Of a stretch of DNA of 64,000 nucleotides, positions 51,235 through 61,860 are shown piece by piece; positions within the stretch are counted from its first letter, which is position 1; each line of letters opens with the position of its first letter. A program made the translations under genes and the position numbers. The notes below the pieces were generated by a model. It did no database searches. It was not told the origin of the DNA and saw only the letters and a list, made by a program, of their open reading frames with translations. The DNA is from Pseudomonadota bacterium. GTDB taxonomy: Bacteria > Myxococcota_A > UBA796 > CAJQPC01. The DNA lies in NCBI GenBank assembly GCA_024228935.1, contig JAAESX010000067.1, positions 39,012 to 103,011 of the forward strand, written 5' to 3'.

Positions 51235-52110
51235 CTACTCAGCTATTCGGGACAGCCCGAAGTGGTCGCACGGCGGCAGGAACCCGATGTCGTAGCCCTC
51301 GGACAAGTAGACGAGACCGCCCTGCGCGATGAGCTCCCACCGGTCCTCGTCGCCGATCTGCTCCGAGCTGACGAGCATGTGGTTGACCTTCTTGTCGTGG
51401 GGCCGAGCCGGCAACATGCAGACCTTCTCGGCCGGACAGGTCTCGAAGTCGGCGCACGCCGTCTTCTGGGTCGCTAGGTACAGCTTCTTCCCGGCCCGCT
51501 GGGCGAAGAACGCGTCGCCGTTGGTGAGGATGAAGTTCACCACCGGGTGGTCGTCGGCCTCGACGGCCTGGGTCTTCGCGTACAGCCGATCGACCGCATC
51601 ACGGAGCGCCGCCGCCGCAGCTCGGGTGTCGTGGACCGTCTCATGCCCATGGGTGTCGACCCCAGCCCTCTCCAACGCGCTCAGCATGTAGTGGAACAGG
51701 TGCTCCGAGTCTGTCGTGCCCAGGATGAGCATCCTGCGGTCCTCGGGGATCTGCTCGAGCATCCAGTCGCGGATCCGATCGAAGTCGAAGATCGTCCCGT
51801 TGTGCGCAAACACCCACCTGCCGTATCGAAAGGGGTGGGAGTTGAGGTCGTCGGTCACCCCGACCGTCGCGCGACGGACGTGCACGACGAACGTGTGCGA
51901 CTTGAGGCGCGAGGATGCCAGGCGGAACCTCTCCGAGGTGTGGGCGGCATCAGCGGACTTGAGGATATACGCGTCGCGGCCCACGAAGTACCCGATCCCC
52001 CACCCATGAGGGTGCTGGGTCGCCTGGGTCGCGAGCGCATTCTCGGCCTCGATGAGCGAGCGGTGGGCGCGCGATGGCACAGCGCTTCGGAACCCGAACA
52101 GGCGGCACAT
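51235..52110 (-). CDS. Class II glutamine amidotransferase
   Basis: 291 residues. The initiator Met is followed by Cys2 (MCRLFGFRSAVPSRAH), the N-terminal nucleophile exposed by methionine removal. Supporting glutaminase motifs are HPHGWGIGYFV, VHVRRATVG, NSHPFRYGRWVFAHNG and TTDSEHLF. It hydrolyses glutamine to release ammonia, the partner reaction being unknown. It is the YafJ-like branch. The start is set at the ATG before Cys2 rather than upstream frames. Confidence 0.93.
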   Translation of the reverse strand: MCRLFGFRSAVPSRAHRSLIEAENALATQATQHPHGWGIGYFVGRDAYILKSADAAHTSERFRLASSRLKSHTFVVHVRRATVGVTDDLNSHPFRYGRWVFAHNGTIFDFDRIRDWMLEQIPEDRRMLILGTTDSEHLFHYMLSALERAGVDTHGHETVHDTRAAAAALRDAVDRLYAKTQAVEADDHPVVNFILTNGDAFFAQRAGKKLYLATQKTACADFETCPAEKVCMLPARPHDKKVNHMLVSSEQIGDEDRWELIAQGGLVYLSEGYDIGFLPPCDHFGLSRIAE

Positions 52111-52189
52111 GTCGCTTTGGCCCTTCCTCGCTGGACGCCGGGTTAAGCGCCATTGAACCACGGCGGGCCCAGACCCGCCCGGAGGAGAC

Positions 52190-52645
52190 GTGGCGAACCT
52201 GGGCCTGACGGAGATGCTGGTCGTCTTCATCCTGGTCATCGTGTTCGTCGGGCCCGACGACCTGCCCAAGATGATGCGGTTCCTGGGCCGCACCTACGGG
52301 AAGATCCGCCGAGCCAGCGACGATCTACGGCGAGCCTTCACGCTCGAAGTCGACAAGGTCGATGCCGAGGCACGTGCTGGCGAGATCAAGCGCCGCCGCG
52401 AGGCCTTGTTGGCCCGCCGGAAGGAAGAGGCCGCCAAGCGGCGCGAGGCCGAGGCCGAGGGCGAGGAGCTGGCTCCGGAGACCGTGCCGATGGCCGACAA
52501 GCCAATCGGTGAGGCCGCCCAGCCGAGCATTGCCCCGGAGACCCCCGAGCACACCGAGCTCGCCGAGAAGGCGCTCGAGGACCGACGCCTGGCCGACGAG
52601 GCCCGTTCCGACGCTGTCTTCGGCGCCGATGAGGAGTCCGCGTGA
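52190..52645 (+). CDS. tatB: Sec-independent protein translocase TatB
   Basis: 151 residues. One N-terminal helix (about 7-20) ends in the hinge VGPDDLP, then an amphipathic helix and a long charged, helical tail rich in Arg/Glu/Lys. Length suits TatB rather than TatA. With TatC it forms the receptor for twin-arginine substrates. GTG at 52190 follows GGAGGA. It overlaps tatC by four bases (GTGA). No tatA is visible. Confidence 0.9.
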   Translation: MANLGLTEMLVVFILVIVFVGPDDLPKMMRFLGRTYGKIRRASDDLRRAFTLEVDKVDAEARAGEIKRRREALLARRKEEAAKRREAEAEGEELAPETVPMADKPIGEAAQPSIAPETPEHTELAEKALEDRRLADEARSDAVFGADEESA

Positions 52646-53439
52646 GTCAGGAACTCGCAGACAAGACACCCGCGGAGCAGGCCGACGAATTCCGCATGTC
52701 GATCATGGACCACCTGGCCGAGCTGCGGAAGCGCCTGATCATCGCGCTGAGCGTGACCGGCGTGGCGGTGGTGATCTGCTTCGGGTTCTCGGCCCACATC
52801 TTCGGCTGGCTCGTCGAGCCGATGAACCAGGCGCTCGCGGCCCACGGTGAAGGCACGATGGCCATCACCGACCCGACCGAGGCCATCGTCACCTACATCA
52901 AGGTGGCCGTCCTGGCCGGAATGGTCGCGTCGAGCCCCGTCATCTTCTGGCAGATCTGGTCGTTCGTGGCCCCCGGCCTGTACGCCCGCGAGAAGAAGGC
53001 GGTCCTGCCGCTGGTCATCGCCTCGACCACGCTGTTCCTGAGCGGCGCGGCCTTCGGCTACTACGTGATCTTCCAGTACGGGTTCGAGTTCTTCCTGTCG
53101 CTCATCGACCCGGAAGAGACCGCCGCGGTGCTGTCGATCAACAGCTACCTCGTGACCGCCACGAAGCTGCTCGCCGCCTTCGGCCTCAGCTTCCAGCTCC
53201 CCGTCGTCGTGTTCTTCCTGGCCCGCCTGGGCCTGATCGACCACCGCGACATGGTCAGCAGCTTCCGGTACGCGATCGTCGCCATCTTCGTCGTCGCGGC
53301 CGTCATCACGCCGCCGGACCCGCTGACCCAGACGCTGATGGCCGGCCCGCTGTGCCTGCTCTACATCTTCAGCATCGGCATCGCCTGGCTGGTGACCACC
53401 AAGGAGCGCCTCCCCGCGGAGGACGAGGAGGCCTCTTGA
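52642..53439 (+). CDS. tatC: Sec-independent protein translocase TatC
   Basis: 265 residues with six membrane helices and the TatC signatures MDHLAELRKRLIIAL, YIKVAVLAGMVASSPVIFWQ and FVAPGLYAREKK. It recognises twin-arginine signal peptides together with TatB. GTG start. Its TGA overlaps the TTG start of mutA (TTGA), an unusual coupling of Tat and mutase genes. Confidence 0.95.
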   Translation: MSQELADKTPAEQADEFRMSIMDHLAELRKRLIIALSVTGVAVVICFGFSAHIFGWLVEPMNQALAAHGEGTMAITDPTEAIVTYIKVAVLAGMVASSPVIFWQIWSFVAPGLYAREKKAVLPLVIASTTLFLSGAAFGYYVIFQYGFEFFLSLIDPEETAAVLSINSYLVTATKLLAAFGLSFQLPVVVFFLARLGLIDHRDMVSSFRYAIVAIFVVAAVITPPDPLTQTLMAGPLCLLYIFSIGIAWLVTTKERLPAEDEEAS

Positions 53440-54770
53440 GGATCGAGTCGCTCTACACCGAGGCCGACGTCCTGGCCGGGCGGTTCGGCCGCTCGGGCCC
53501 CTGGGAGATTCGCGAGGCCGTCCGGACCCGCGCCCAGATCGAGGAGGCCCTCGCCGGGGGTGTCCACGGGCTCCTCATCGAGGCCCCCGTCGCGCTGGCG
53601 GACCTGGATCTCACGAGCGTCGCGGTGTCCTGGGGCGGCAACATCGATGCGCTGGGAATCCACCCGGCCTCGAAGGGTGGCAACCTGGGGCTCGATCCGG
53701 TCGAGGGAGCGAGCGACGAGGTGGTCGCGCAGGCCGAGAAGCACGGATGCACCGCCTTCTGCATCGACACCGCCGCCTGGCATCACGCGGGCTGCAGCGA
53801 CGAGCAGGATCTGGGCCTCTCGTTCCGTGCCTTCGTGGACGCCTGCCGCGGCCCGGTTGAGGCGTCCGTCCTCGCCCGGCACGTCGAGCTGCGCTTCCGC
53901 CTGGACGCCGAGCTGTTCGGCGGCATCGCGAAGATCCGAGCGGCTCGCGCCATGTGGGCGCGAGTCCTCCAGGTCCTGGGCATTCCGTTCGTCCCGGCCC
54001 GAATCCACGTCCGCGGCTCGCGTCGCATCTGGACCGAGCGCGACGTGCACACGAACCAGCTGCGCAACGCCGCGGTCGTGTTCGCGGGCGCCGTCGGAGG
54101 TGCGGACAGCATCACGTCGGCCCCGTTCGACCTGCTCGACGGCGGGACCCCCGCCAGCCGACGGGCCGCGCGCAACAGCCAGCACGTCCTGATGCGGGAG
54201 AGCCACCTGGGCCGGGTCTTCGATCCCGCCGGGGGCAGCTACGCCCTGGAGTCGATGACCCGCGACCTCGCCGAGCACGCCTGGCTCGAGCTCCAGCGGC
54301 TCGAGGATGGCCGCGTGGACTTCGACCACGTCGTCGACGCCCGCGAGCGCGCACTGGCCACGCGCAAGAAGAACGTCCTGGGCGTGAACCGCTTCGCGAA
54401 CCTGGACGACGTCGGCGGTCCCGGCCGCTCCTCGCGGTTCGCATCGAGCTGGGAGGCGCTGCGCACGCGCTCGGACCACTACCTGCGTGACCACGGACAC
54501 CGCCCACGCGTCCGCGTCGTCCCGCTCGGGACCCCGGCGCAGCACACGGGGCGCCTCACCTGGCTGACCAACCTGCTCGCGGCAGGCGGGCTCGAGGCGA
54601 CCTCGGGTCCCTCCCCGGTGTGCGCGTACGCAGGCCCGGACTCGCTGTACCAGGACCTCGTCCACGAGAGCTTCGCGGTCCTGGCCGGCCGTGGTGACGC
54701 CGACGTCGAGCTGTACGAGGGCGCCGACGTGCTGGGCGAGCTCGAGCGAATCTGGAGGGAGCTCGCATGA
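53436..54770 (+). CDS. mutA: Methylmalonyl-CoA mutase, small subunit
   Basis: 444 residues, shorter than the ~620 of typical small subunits. It keeps the barrel segments ([45 protein letters not shown]) and a compressed C-terminal cobalamin-like domain ([20 protein letters not shown]) without the DxHxxG motif. It partners MutB to isomerise methylmalonyl-CoA and succinyl-CoA. TTG at 53436 overlaps tatC and has a strong GGACGAGGAGG site. It overlaps mutB by four bases. Confidence 0.85.
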   Translation: MRIESLYTEADVLAGRFGRSGPWEIREAVRTRAQIEEALAGGVHGLLIEAPVALADLDLTSVAVSWGGNIDALGIHPASKGGNLGLDPVEGASDEVVAQAEKHGCTAFCIDTAAWHHAGCSDEQDLGLSFRAFVDACRGPVEASVLARHVELRFRLDAELFGGIAKIRAARAMWARVLQVLGIPFVPARIHVRGSRRIWTERDVHTNQLRNAAVVFAGAVGGADSITSAPFDLLDGGTPASRRAARNSQHVLMRESHLGRVFDPAGGSYALESMTRDLAEHAWLELQRLEDGRVDFDHVVDARERALATRKKNVLGVNRFANLDDVGGPGRSSRFASSWEALRTRSDHYLRDHGHRPRVRVVPLGTPAQHTGRLTWLTNLLAAGGLEATSGPSPVCAYAGPDSLYQDLVHESFAVLAGRGDADVELYEGADVLGELERIWRELA

Positions 54771-56905
54771 TCCACGACCACGACGTGCCCGACTTCTCCA
54801 AGGTCCCGTTCGCGCCCACGGACGCGCTGCCCACGGGGGCCGACTCGACCACGCCCGAGGGCGTCGATGTCGCCCCCGTGTACACCGAGGCCGATCTGGC
54901 CGAAGTCGCGCACCTGGGCACCGAGCCCGGCAAGCCCCCCTTCGTCCGGGGCCCCTACCCCACGATGTACGTCCAGCGACCCTGGACGGTCCGCCAGTAC
55001 GCCGGCTTCTCCACCGCCGAGAAGAGCAACGCGTTCTACCGACGCAACCTCGCCTCGGGCCAGAAGGGTCTGTCCATCGCCTTCGATCTGGCGACCCACC
55101 GCGGCTACGACTCGGACCACCCGCGGGTCCCAGGCGACGTCGGCATGGCGGGCGTCGCCATCGACTCCATCCTCGACATGCGCATCCTGTTCGACGGCAT
55201 CCCGCTGGACCGGATGAGCGTCTCGATGACCATGAACGGGGCCGTGCTCCCCATCCTCGCGCTCTACGTGGTGGCGGCCGAGGAACAGGGCGTGCCCACC
55301 GAGAAGCTCGCCGGGACCATCCAGAACGACATCCTCAAGGAGTTCATGGTCCGGAACACGTACATCTACCCCCCTCTCCCGAGCATGCGGATCATCTCGG
55401 ACATCTTCGAGTTCACCTCGCAGAAGATGCCGAAGTTCAACAGCATTTCCGTCTCGGGCTACCACATGCAGGAGGCTGGGGCCTCGCTGGATCTGGAGCT
55501 GGCCTACACGCTGGCGGACGGGCTCGAGTACGTGCGCGCCGGGGTGGCGGCAGGACTGGACGTCGATGCGTTCGCGCCCCGCATCAGCTTCTTCTTCTGC
55601 ATCGGCATGGACTTCTTCATGGAGGTCGCCAAGCTCCGGGCCGCACGGCTCTTGTGGGCCGAGCTCATCGCGCCGTTCGAGCCGAAGAACCCGAAGTCGC
55701 TCTCGCTCCGGACGCACTGCCAGACCAGCGGCTGGAGCCTCACGGCCCAGGACGTCATGAACAACGTCGCCCGCACGGCCATCGAGGCGATGGCCGCGAC
55801 CCAGGGCGGCACGCAGTCGCTGCACACGAACGCGCTCGACGAAGCGCTGGCGCTGCCGAGCGAGTTCTCCGCGCGCATCGCCCGGAACACACAGCTCTTC
55901 CTGCAGCTCGAGACCGACACCTGCCAGACCGTGGACCCGTGGGCCGGCAGCTACCACGTCGAGAAGCTGACCCACGACCTGGCTGCGCGAGCACGCGAAC
56001 ACCTGGCGGAGATCGAGTCGCTGGGCGGCATGGCCAAGGCCATCGACAAGGGCATCCCGAAGCTCCGCATCGAGGAGAGCGCTGCCCGGGTCCAGGCCCG
56101 GATCGATGGTGGACGACAGGCTGTGGTCGGCGTCAACTGCTTCCGGCCCGACCAGGTCGAGCAGCTCGACGTCCTGAAGGTCGACAACGCGGCCGTCCTC
56201 CAGTCCCAACTCGACCGCCTCGCGACGCTGAAGGCCGAGCGGGACGAGCTCGAGGTCGACCAGGCGCTGGGCGCTCTCACGGCGGCGGCGGAGTCCGGCG
56301 ACGGCAACCTGCTGGCGCTCGCCATCGACGCCGCCCGGGCGCGGTGTACCGTCGGGGAGATCAGCCTGGCCCTGGAGCTCGTCTGGGGCCGGCACCGCGC
56401 CGACACCCTCGCCGTCCGCGGGGTCTACGCCGGCGAGCTGGTCGAAGGTGGCATGGACGCGCTGATCACCCAGGTCGAGACGTTCGAGGAAGCGGAGGGC
56501 CGCCGTCCCCGCATCCTGCTCGCCAAGATGGGCCAGGACGGCCACGACCGCGGCCAGAAGGTCATCGCCACCGCCTTCGCCGACGCCGGCTTCGACGTCG
56601 ACATCGGTCCCCTCTTCCAGACGCCGGACGAGACCGCGCGACAGGCCGTCGAGAACGACGCCCACGTCGTCGGCGTGAGCTCGCTGGCCGCGGGACACCT
56701 GACCCTGGTCCCAGCGCTGAAGAAGGCGCTGGTCGCCGAGGGCCGCGACGACATCCTGATCGTCGTCGGCGGCGTCATCCCGCCGGCGGACTTCGAGGCG
56801 CTGACCCAGGCCGGGGCCGCCGCCATCTACCCGCCGGGAACCGAGATCCGCGGCGCTGCCAGCGAGCTCCTGACCAAGCTCTCCGCTCACCTGGGGCACG
56901 AGTGA
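54767..56905 (+). CDS. mutB: Methylmalonyl-CoA mutase, large subunit
   Basis: 712 residues, the normal length. The substrate-binding barrel ([37 protein letters not shown]) is followed by the cobalamin domain with Asp591-x-His593-x-x-Gly596 in GQDGHDRG, then [15 protein letters not shown] and GGVIPPAD. It uses adenosylcobalamin to convert (R)-methylmalonyl-CoA to succinyl-CoA. ATG overlaps the mutA stop; its own TGA overlaps meaB (GTGA). Confidence 0.96.
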   Translation: MIHDHDVPDFSKVPFAPTDALPTGADSTTPEGVDVAPVYTEADLAEVAHLGTEPGKPPFVRGPYPTMYVQRPWTVRQYAGFSTAEKSNAFYRRNLASGQKGLSIAFDLATHRGYDSDHPRVPGDVGMAGVAIDSILDMRILFDGIPLDRMSVSMTMNGAVLPILALYVVAAEEQGVPTEKLAGTIQNDILKEFMVRNTYIYPPLPSMRIISDIFEFTSQKMPKFNSISVSGYHMQEAGASLDLELAYTLADGLEYVRAGVAAGLDVDAFAPRISFFFCIGMDFFMEVAKLRAARLLWAELIAPFEPKNPKSLSLRTHCQTSGWSLTAQDVMNNVARTAIEAMAATQGGTQSLHTNALDEALALPSEFSARIARNTQLFLQLETDTCQTVDPWAGSYHVEKLTHDLAARAREHLAEIESLGGMAKAIDKGIPKLRIEESAARVQARIDGGRQAVVGVNCFRPDQVEQLDVLKVDNAAVLQSQLDRLATLKAERDELEVDQALGALTAAAESGDGNLLALAIDAARARCTVGEISLALELVWGRHRADTLAVRGVYAGELVEGGMDALITQVETFEEAEGRRPRILLAKMGQDGHDRGQKVIATAFADAGFDVDIGPLFQTPDETARQAVENDAHVVGVSSLAAGHLTLVPALKKALVAEGRDDILIVVGGVIPPADFEALTQAGAAAIYPPGTEIRGAASELLTKLSAHLGHE

Positions 56906-57819
56906 AGGACGCGCTCCTCGCCGGCAAGCGGGGAGCCCTCGCGCGCGCCATCACCTTGGTGGAGAGCAAGCGAGCCGACCACCGCGAGCAGGCCTCGGCC
57001 CTGCTCGAGGAGCTGATGCCGCACACCGGCGACGCCATCCGCGTCGGCGTGACGGGCGTCCCGGGCGTCGGAAAGAGCACGTTCATCGAGGCGCTGGGGC
57101 TGAAGCTGGTCGAGGCCGGCCATCGCGTCGCCGTGCTGGCCGTCGACCCCACGAGCGTGCGATCTGGCGGCTCGATCCTCGGCGACAAGACGCGCATGGA
57201 ACTGCTGTCGCGGGACCCCCGCGCCTTCATCCGGCCTTCGCCCAGCGGCGGGACCCTGGGTGGCGTCGCGGCCCGAACGCGGGAGACGATGTTGCTGTGC
57301 GAGGCCGCCGGCTACGACGTCGTCCTCGTCGAGACGGTCGGTGTCGGCCAGAGCGAGCTGGCGGTCAGCGGCATGACCGACACCTTCCTGGTGCTGATGC
57401 TCGCGGGCGCGGGCGATGAGCTCCAAGGCATCAAGCGCGGCCTCATGGAGGTCGCCGATGCGCTGGTGGTCCACAAGGCCGACGGCGACAACGTCGTGAA
57501 CGCCGGTCGCGCTGCCGCCTCGTACCGCCACGCGCTGCACCTGCTGCACGCGGGGACGGACTGGGAGCCGCCGGTCTCGACCGCTTCCTCCATCACGGGC
57601 GAAGGCATCGATGAGGCCTGGCAGGTCGTGCTCTCGCATCGAGACGCCGTGGACCTGGCCGAGAAGCGGCGCACGCAGGCGCGCTCGTGGCTGTGGTCGA
57701 TGGTCGACGAGGGGCTCCGCCGCCGAGTCCGGGCTCGTCCTGACGCCCAGGCCATCGAGGACGCTGTGGTGGCCGGGACGTTGCCGGCGACGGTCGGGGC
57801 GAGCAGACTGCTGGAGTGA
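56902..57819 (+). CDS. meaB: MeaB/ArgK-type G3E GTPase for methylmalonyl-CoA mutase
   Basis: 305 residues. Walker [11 protein letters not shown] near 52-60, switch [18 protein letters not shown], Walker [12 protein letters not shown] and G4-like HKADGDN near 190 (usual NKxD; His replaces Asn, and MMAA-like relatives also vary). It protects and reloads the mutase cofactor. GTG at 56902. The next gene overlaps by four bases. Confidence 0.93.
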   Translation: MKDALLAGKRGALARAITLVESKRADHREQASALLEELMPHTGDAIRVGVTGVPGVGKSTFIEALGLKLVEAGHRVAVLAVDPTSVRSGGSILGDKTRMELLSRDPRAFIRPSPSGGTLGGVAARTRETMLLCEAAGYDVVLVETVGVGQSELAVSGMTDTFLVLMLAGAGDELQGIKRGLMEVADALVVHKADGDNVVNAGRAAASYRHALHLLHAGTDWEPPVSTASSITGEGIDEAWQVVLSHRDAVDLAEKRRTQARSWLWSMVDEGLRRRVRARPDAQAIEDAVVAGTLPATVGASRLLE

Positions 57820-58227
57820 TCTGGGCTCTCGTCGCCGCATTCCTCGCCTCTCCGGTCGTCCTGACGGGCCTGCTCCTCGTGGTCCGCAACAAGCGCCTGC
57901 TGCAGGAGGCCGAGGCCGGGGATCCCCCAGGCTCTGTCGAGGTCGAACGCCAGGAGGGGCTGCGGCTCCCCGTTCGTGTCCTGCGGCTGCACAACGGGAA
58001 ACCACAGCTGACGGTCGGCGAGGCGCATCTTTTGGCTCTCTCCGGCCTTCTGTGAGGCTCTGCGCAAGGGCGAGACCGGCCGGTTCGAGAGCGGACCCCA
58101 CACGGTGGCCATCGTCTCGCTCGATCCTCTCGTCCTCCGAGCCGAGTTCGACGTGGTCCTCCCGCTGCACCATTGCATCGAGCTGAAGCCCCACACGGCG
58201 AAGGCCCTGCGCCAGCTTCTCAGCTGA
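57816..58227 (+). pseudogene. Small membrane-anchored gene interrupted by a frameshift
   Basis: GTG at 57816 overlaps meaB. The first frame encodes an N-terminal helix (VAAFLASPVVLTGLLLVV) and a beta segment, ending early at 58055. One base fewer in the TTTT at 58030-58033 would join it to a second frame (LSPAFCEALRKGETGRFESG to KALRQLLS) that continues with strong coding bias to TGA at 58225-58227, giving about 136 residues. Function unknown. Either a disrupted gene or a homopolymer error. Confidence 0.6.
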
Positions 58228-58257
58228 CACAGGGCCTGTTCTCACCGGGGGGCGGGG

Positions 58258-61200
58258 CTACTTGGCGCCGACATCGTGCGGGGGCTCGACCATCTCCATG
58301 CACTCGACCGGCTCGGGGACCGTCGGGCAGACCGTGAAGCTCGGGACGGCGTGCGCCGTGGCCCAGCTGGGGCTCGTCGAGGGCCAGTCGTCCCAGGTCC
58401 GCGACGGGTCGCTGCCGCTTCCGCGGTAGAGCTTGTCCTTCTTGTTGCTGTCGTCACCGAACATCGCGTCGGTGTCGCTGTTGCCCCAGTGACGGTCCTT
58501 CTGGTCGTCGTTGGTGCTCGTGCCGTCCATGTCCGCGCTCATCGTGTCGTCGCCCTTCTGACCGAAGGCGAAGGACTTGCCGCGGCTCGCCTGGACCCAG
58601 TCGGCGTCCTTCCCGCCGAACACGAAGGCTCGGGTCGTCGAGGAGCTGCTGGCCGAGGTCCAGCCCGTGGCGCTGATGGTGTCGTCCTCGCTGCCGCCGA
58701 AGACGAAGGCGATGGCGCCCGACTCGTCGACAGCCAGCTCGTCGTTGCCGTCCGAGCCGAGCAGGAAGGCGACCGAGGTCCCGACCTGGGCGATGAGGTC
58801 ATCGTCGTCACCGCCGAAGGCCACCATCGAGGTCTCGATCTCGTCCTCGCCGTCGCCGCCGAAGCCCACACCGACGTCCAGGGTCACGTCGTCGCCGTCA
58901 CCGCCGAAGCTGATGTCGAAGCCGCCGTCCGCGTCGGCACAGTCGGATCCGTCGCCGCCGAAGACCAGGTCGAGCGTGTCGCCGCCCTGGATGACGTCGT
59001 CGTCGTCGCCACCGAACAGGATGCCCAGCTGGTCGCCGCCGTCGATCTGGTCGACGTCTGCCCCACCGAGGATGATGTCCAGCCCGTCGTCGCCGTGGAT
59101 GAGGTCGCTGCCGCCGCTGCCGACGAGCAGGTCGAGCTCAGTTCCACCGACGATCTGGTCGTCGCCTTCGCCGCCGAAGCCGAAGTCGACGCCCTGCTCA
59201 CCCCAGACACAGTCGTCACCGGAGCTCGCGAACAGCAGGTCGAGGTCGTCGCCGCCGAAGATCACGTCGTCGCCCTCGCCACCGAAGGACAGGTCCACGC
59301 CGTCCTCGCCGTCCATCCAGTCGTCGTCGTCGTTGCCGAAGCTGACGTCCAGACCGTCGCCGCCGATGACCACATCGGTCTCGCTGTTACCGAACAGCAG
59401 GTCGACCGCGCCAGCCTCGCCGGTGACCCAGTCCCGACCGGAGTTCCCGAAAGCCAGGTCGATGCCCTCGCCACCGGACACGGTGTCGTTGTCCGAGTTG
59501 CCGAACAACAGGTCGAGGCCGTCGTTGCCGTTCACGAAGTCCTTGCCTGAGTTGCCGAACACGACGTCGAATCCGTCCTCACCGCTGACCGTGTCGTCAC
59601 CCGAGTTGCCGAACACGAGGTCCAGCGCTCCAGCACCACCGGCGACGTTGTCGTCACCCGAGTTGCCCATGACCAGGTCGATGCCGTCGCCGCCCGTGAC
59701 GGTGTCGTCGCCGGAGCCCGCGAACACGAGGTCCAGGTTGTCGCCGCCGTCCGCGATGTCGTCACCAGGGCCGGCGAACATGAGGTCCAGGCCGCCGTTG
59801 CCGCTCATCACATCATCGTTCTTGCTGCCGAACATGAGGTCGAACTTGTCCGAGCCCGTGAGCTCGTCGTCGCCCTTGCCGCCGAAGTGGAAGCTACCCA
59901 CCTCGAAGTCGATGCTGTCGATCTGGATGCGTCCTTGGCGCAGGTTGACGAGCTCGTCGTCCTCCCACTGACCGAACAGGAAGTCGATGCCGGCGCCGCC
60001 GTCGATGACGTCCTGGCCCGCAGAGGACTCGGTGAGGCCGTCGCCGAACAGCAGGTCGGTGTACCCGAAGTCGCTGGCGTCGGCCGCGTCGTAGTCCGGG
60101 TCGCTGCCACTGATGTAGTCGTCGCCGCTGCCGCCGAAGACCACGCTGCCGAGCTCGACCTCGATGTTCACCGCGCCGAGCGTGAACGTGTAGTCCTCGC
60201 CTTCACCGGCGTAGATGGTGTCGTCACCGCTCCCGCCCAGGATCAGTTCGTGCTGGTCGCCGCCGTGCAGCTCGTCGTTGCCCGGGCCGCCCATGATGAG
60301 CTCGTGGCCCTTCAGGCCGTTGATGCAGTCGTCGCCCTTGCCGCCCCACATCACCTCGAAGCTGTTCTCCACGTCACCGCCGCGGATGACGTCGTCGAAC
60401 GGGGTGCCGATGGCGAAGCCCAGGCCCACCAGGTTGATCTGGAAGACCGGTGTCACGTCCTCGCAGGCGGAGAACGAGGAGTCGGCCTTGGCCGACGGGC
60501 TCGCCTTCGAGCTGACGTACAGGGGCGCGCCGCCGAGCGACTCGTCGAACATGTCCGTCCCGATCTCGGCCTCGATGGCGTCGGTCGCCGTCGTCGCCGG
60601 GTCGGCCCAGCCGAGGTTGGCCCAGAGCGTGCCGGCCTCTCCGTCATTCGCGTCCGACCACTCGGTGTCCATGTCGGTCTGGAAGGCCTCGGCGTCGACC
60701 GCAGCGCTCTCGGCCGAGGCCGTGGCGTTGGCCCCGATCTCCTCGTACGGGGTCGGGTCCGTCTCGGTGTAGGTCACGGTCGTGTCGCCGATGGCGTCCT
60801 CGATGCAGTCCTCGATGGCGATGGTCAGCGCCTCCTGGCCTTCGAGGTACGTCTCCAGGTTCGCCTCGAGCTGCTCCCAGTCACGGTCGAGCTCGTAGCC
60901 GTCGGCCTTCTTGCCGTCATAGGTGTCGCCTTCCTTGTCAGGGTAGGCCTCGTCGAGGGCAGCCTCGATCTCGTCGCCCCATGCCTCGAGCTCGAGGCAG
61001 TCCTCGATGGCCGCCTGGAGCGCGGCCGGGTCGGGCGCGTTGGCCTCCATGGCGTCCGCCTCGCTCTGCGCGAGCGAGGTGTCGGCGAGCGCCTGCGGCT
61101 CGATGAGCGCCATCTCGTCTTCGATGTCGGTGGCCCAGCTGGCCAGGCCCGACGTGCCGCCCTCGGCCGCGTCCAGGTCGTCGCTGTCCAGCAGGATGAG

Positions 61201-61737
61201 CACACCCTCCTGCATGTCCGACTGGGCGCTGGTGACCTGGTCGTGGGCCACGGTGACGAGCGCGTCGTTCTGGAGGCCCTTCTCCGCCTCCCAGACCGTC
61301 CGGATCTCGTCGGCGGCCACGAGCATGTCCTCGTGCTTGCTGAACATCGCCGTGGGGAGGCCGAGGCGGATGTCCTCGAATCCGGCCTCGTCGGTGTCGA
61401 GGTAGCTGAAGACCGCGTCGTCCTTGACGCTGCCATCGAACGCGACCTCGTACCCGGGGGCCGTCGCGTAGGTCGGCGTGGTGACGTAGAGGCCAGCCGC
61501 CTGGTCGGCGTGGACCGTGACGCTTCCGAAACCGGTGACGACGAGCTCGCCGTCCTCGATGATGGAGCCGCTCGAGTCGAGGATCCAGTAGTCGAACTGG
61601 CCGGACTGCACATCGGCAGCCAGGACCTCGTCCGGACCGACGTCGATCTCGTAGTGGCTGGCGGGCACGGGGCAGGCGGTGAGCAGCGCGAGGCCGACAC
61701 AACCGAGGCCGGTCATGAGGTAGGTGGAACGGGACAT
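58258..61737 (-). CDS. RTX-type calcium-binding-repeat lipoprotein
   Basis: 1159 residues. A normal lipoprotein signal (MSRSTYLMTGLGCVGLALLT, then AC) makes Cys22 the anchor. Residues 30-430 are a helical and beta domain rich in Asp/Glu. From about 440 to 1085 there are ~33 tandem glycine/aspartate units, mostly 18-21 residues, of the form GGDGIDLVFGNSGDDTVSG, which are RTX nonapeptide pairs that would bind Ca2+ as a beta-roll. The C-terminus is Cys/Pro-rich. Most RTX proteins leave by type I secretion; here a Sec lipoprotein signal is used. Confidence 0.9.
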   Translation of the reverse strand: MSRSTYLMTGLGCVGLALLTACPVPASHYEIDVGPDEVLAADVQSGQFDYWILDSSGSIIEDGELVVTGFGSVTVHADQAAGLYVTTPTYATAPGYEVAFDGSVKDDAVFSYLDTDEAGFEDIRLGLPTAMFSKHEDMLVAADEIRTVWEAEKGLQNDALVTVAHDQVTSAQSDMQEGVLILLDSDDLDAAEGGTSGLASWATDIEDEMALIEPQALADTSLAQSEADAMEANAPDPAALQAAIEDCLELEAWGDEIEAALDEAYPDKEGDTYDGKKADGYELDRDWEQLEANLETYLEGQEALTIAIEDCIEDAIGDTTVTYTETDPTPYEEIGANATASAESAAVDAEAFQTDMDTEWSDANDGEAGTLWANLGWADPATTATDAIEAEIGTDMFDESLGGAPLYVSSKASPSAKADSSFSACEDVTPVFQINLVGLGFAIGTPFDDVIRGGDVENSFEVMWGGKGDDCINGLKGHELIMGGPGNDELHGGDQHELILGGSGDDTIYAGEGEDYTFTLGAVNIEVELGSVVFGGSGDDYISGSDPDYDAADASDFGYTDLLFGDGLTESSAGQDVIDGGAGIDFLFGQWEDDELVNLRQGRIQIDSIDFEVGSFHFGGKGDDELTGSDKFDLMFGSKNDDVMSGNGGLDLMFAGPGDDIADGGDNLDLVFAGSGDDTVTGGDGIDLVMGNSGDDNVAGGAGALDLVFGNSGDDTVSGEDGFDVVFGNSGKDFVNGNDGLDLLFGNSDNDTVSGGEGIDLAFGNSGRDWVTGEAGAVDLLFGNSETDVVIGGDGLDVSFGNDDDDWMDGEDGVDLSFGGEGDDVIFGGDDLDLLFASSGDDCVWGEQGVDFGFGGEGDDQIVGGTELDLLVGSGGSDLIHGDDGLDIILGGADVDQIDGGDQLGILFGGDDDDVIQGGDTLDLVFGGDGSDCADADGGFDISFGGDGDDVTLDVGVGFGGDGEDEIETSMVAFGGDDDDLIAQVGTSVAFLLGSDGNDELAVDESGAIAFVFGGSEDDTISATGWTSASSSSTTRAFVFGGKDADWVQASRGKSFAFGQKGDDTMSADMDGTSTNDDQKDRHWGNSDTDAMFGDDSNKKDKLYRGSGSDPSRTWDDWPSTSPSWATAHAVPSFTVCPTVPEPVECMEMVEPPHDVGAK
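58480..60440 (-). repeat. Tandem RTX repeat-coding block
   Basis: About 33 units of 54-63 bases encoding the Gly-Asp-rich roll. Units share codons (gtcgtcgcc and ccgccgaag patterns on the plus strand) but differ enough that the array is protein-level, not a recent DNA duplication. Confidence 0.85.
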
Positions 61738-61860
61738 CTTTCTCTCCTCTCTTGGGTGGGAGAGGCATGAAGGGCGTCCGTTCGAAGCTGTTTCAGCTCT
61801 CTTGCGAGAAAGTTCGAGAAAGGCGGATTCGCCGCGTTGGCGGCTGGACCTGAGACGGCC

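Noticed and set aside
58480..60440. CRISPR-like repetitive DNA
   Set aside because: Repeats are in frame, of variable length and encode RTX units; there are no constant repeats with unique spacers.
59887..61770. Plus-strand frame opposite the RTX protein
   Set aside because: Valine/aspartate-rich mirror of the repeats; no independent signals.
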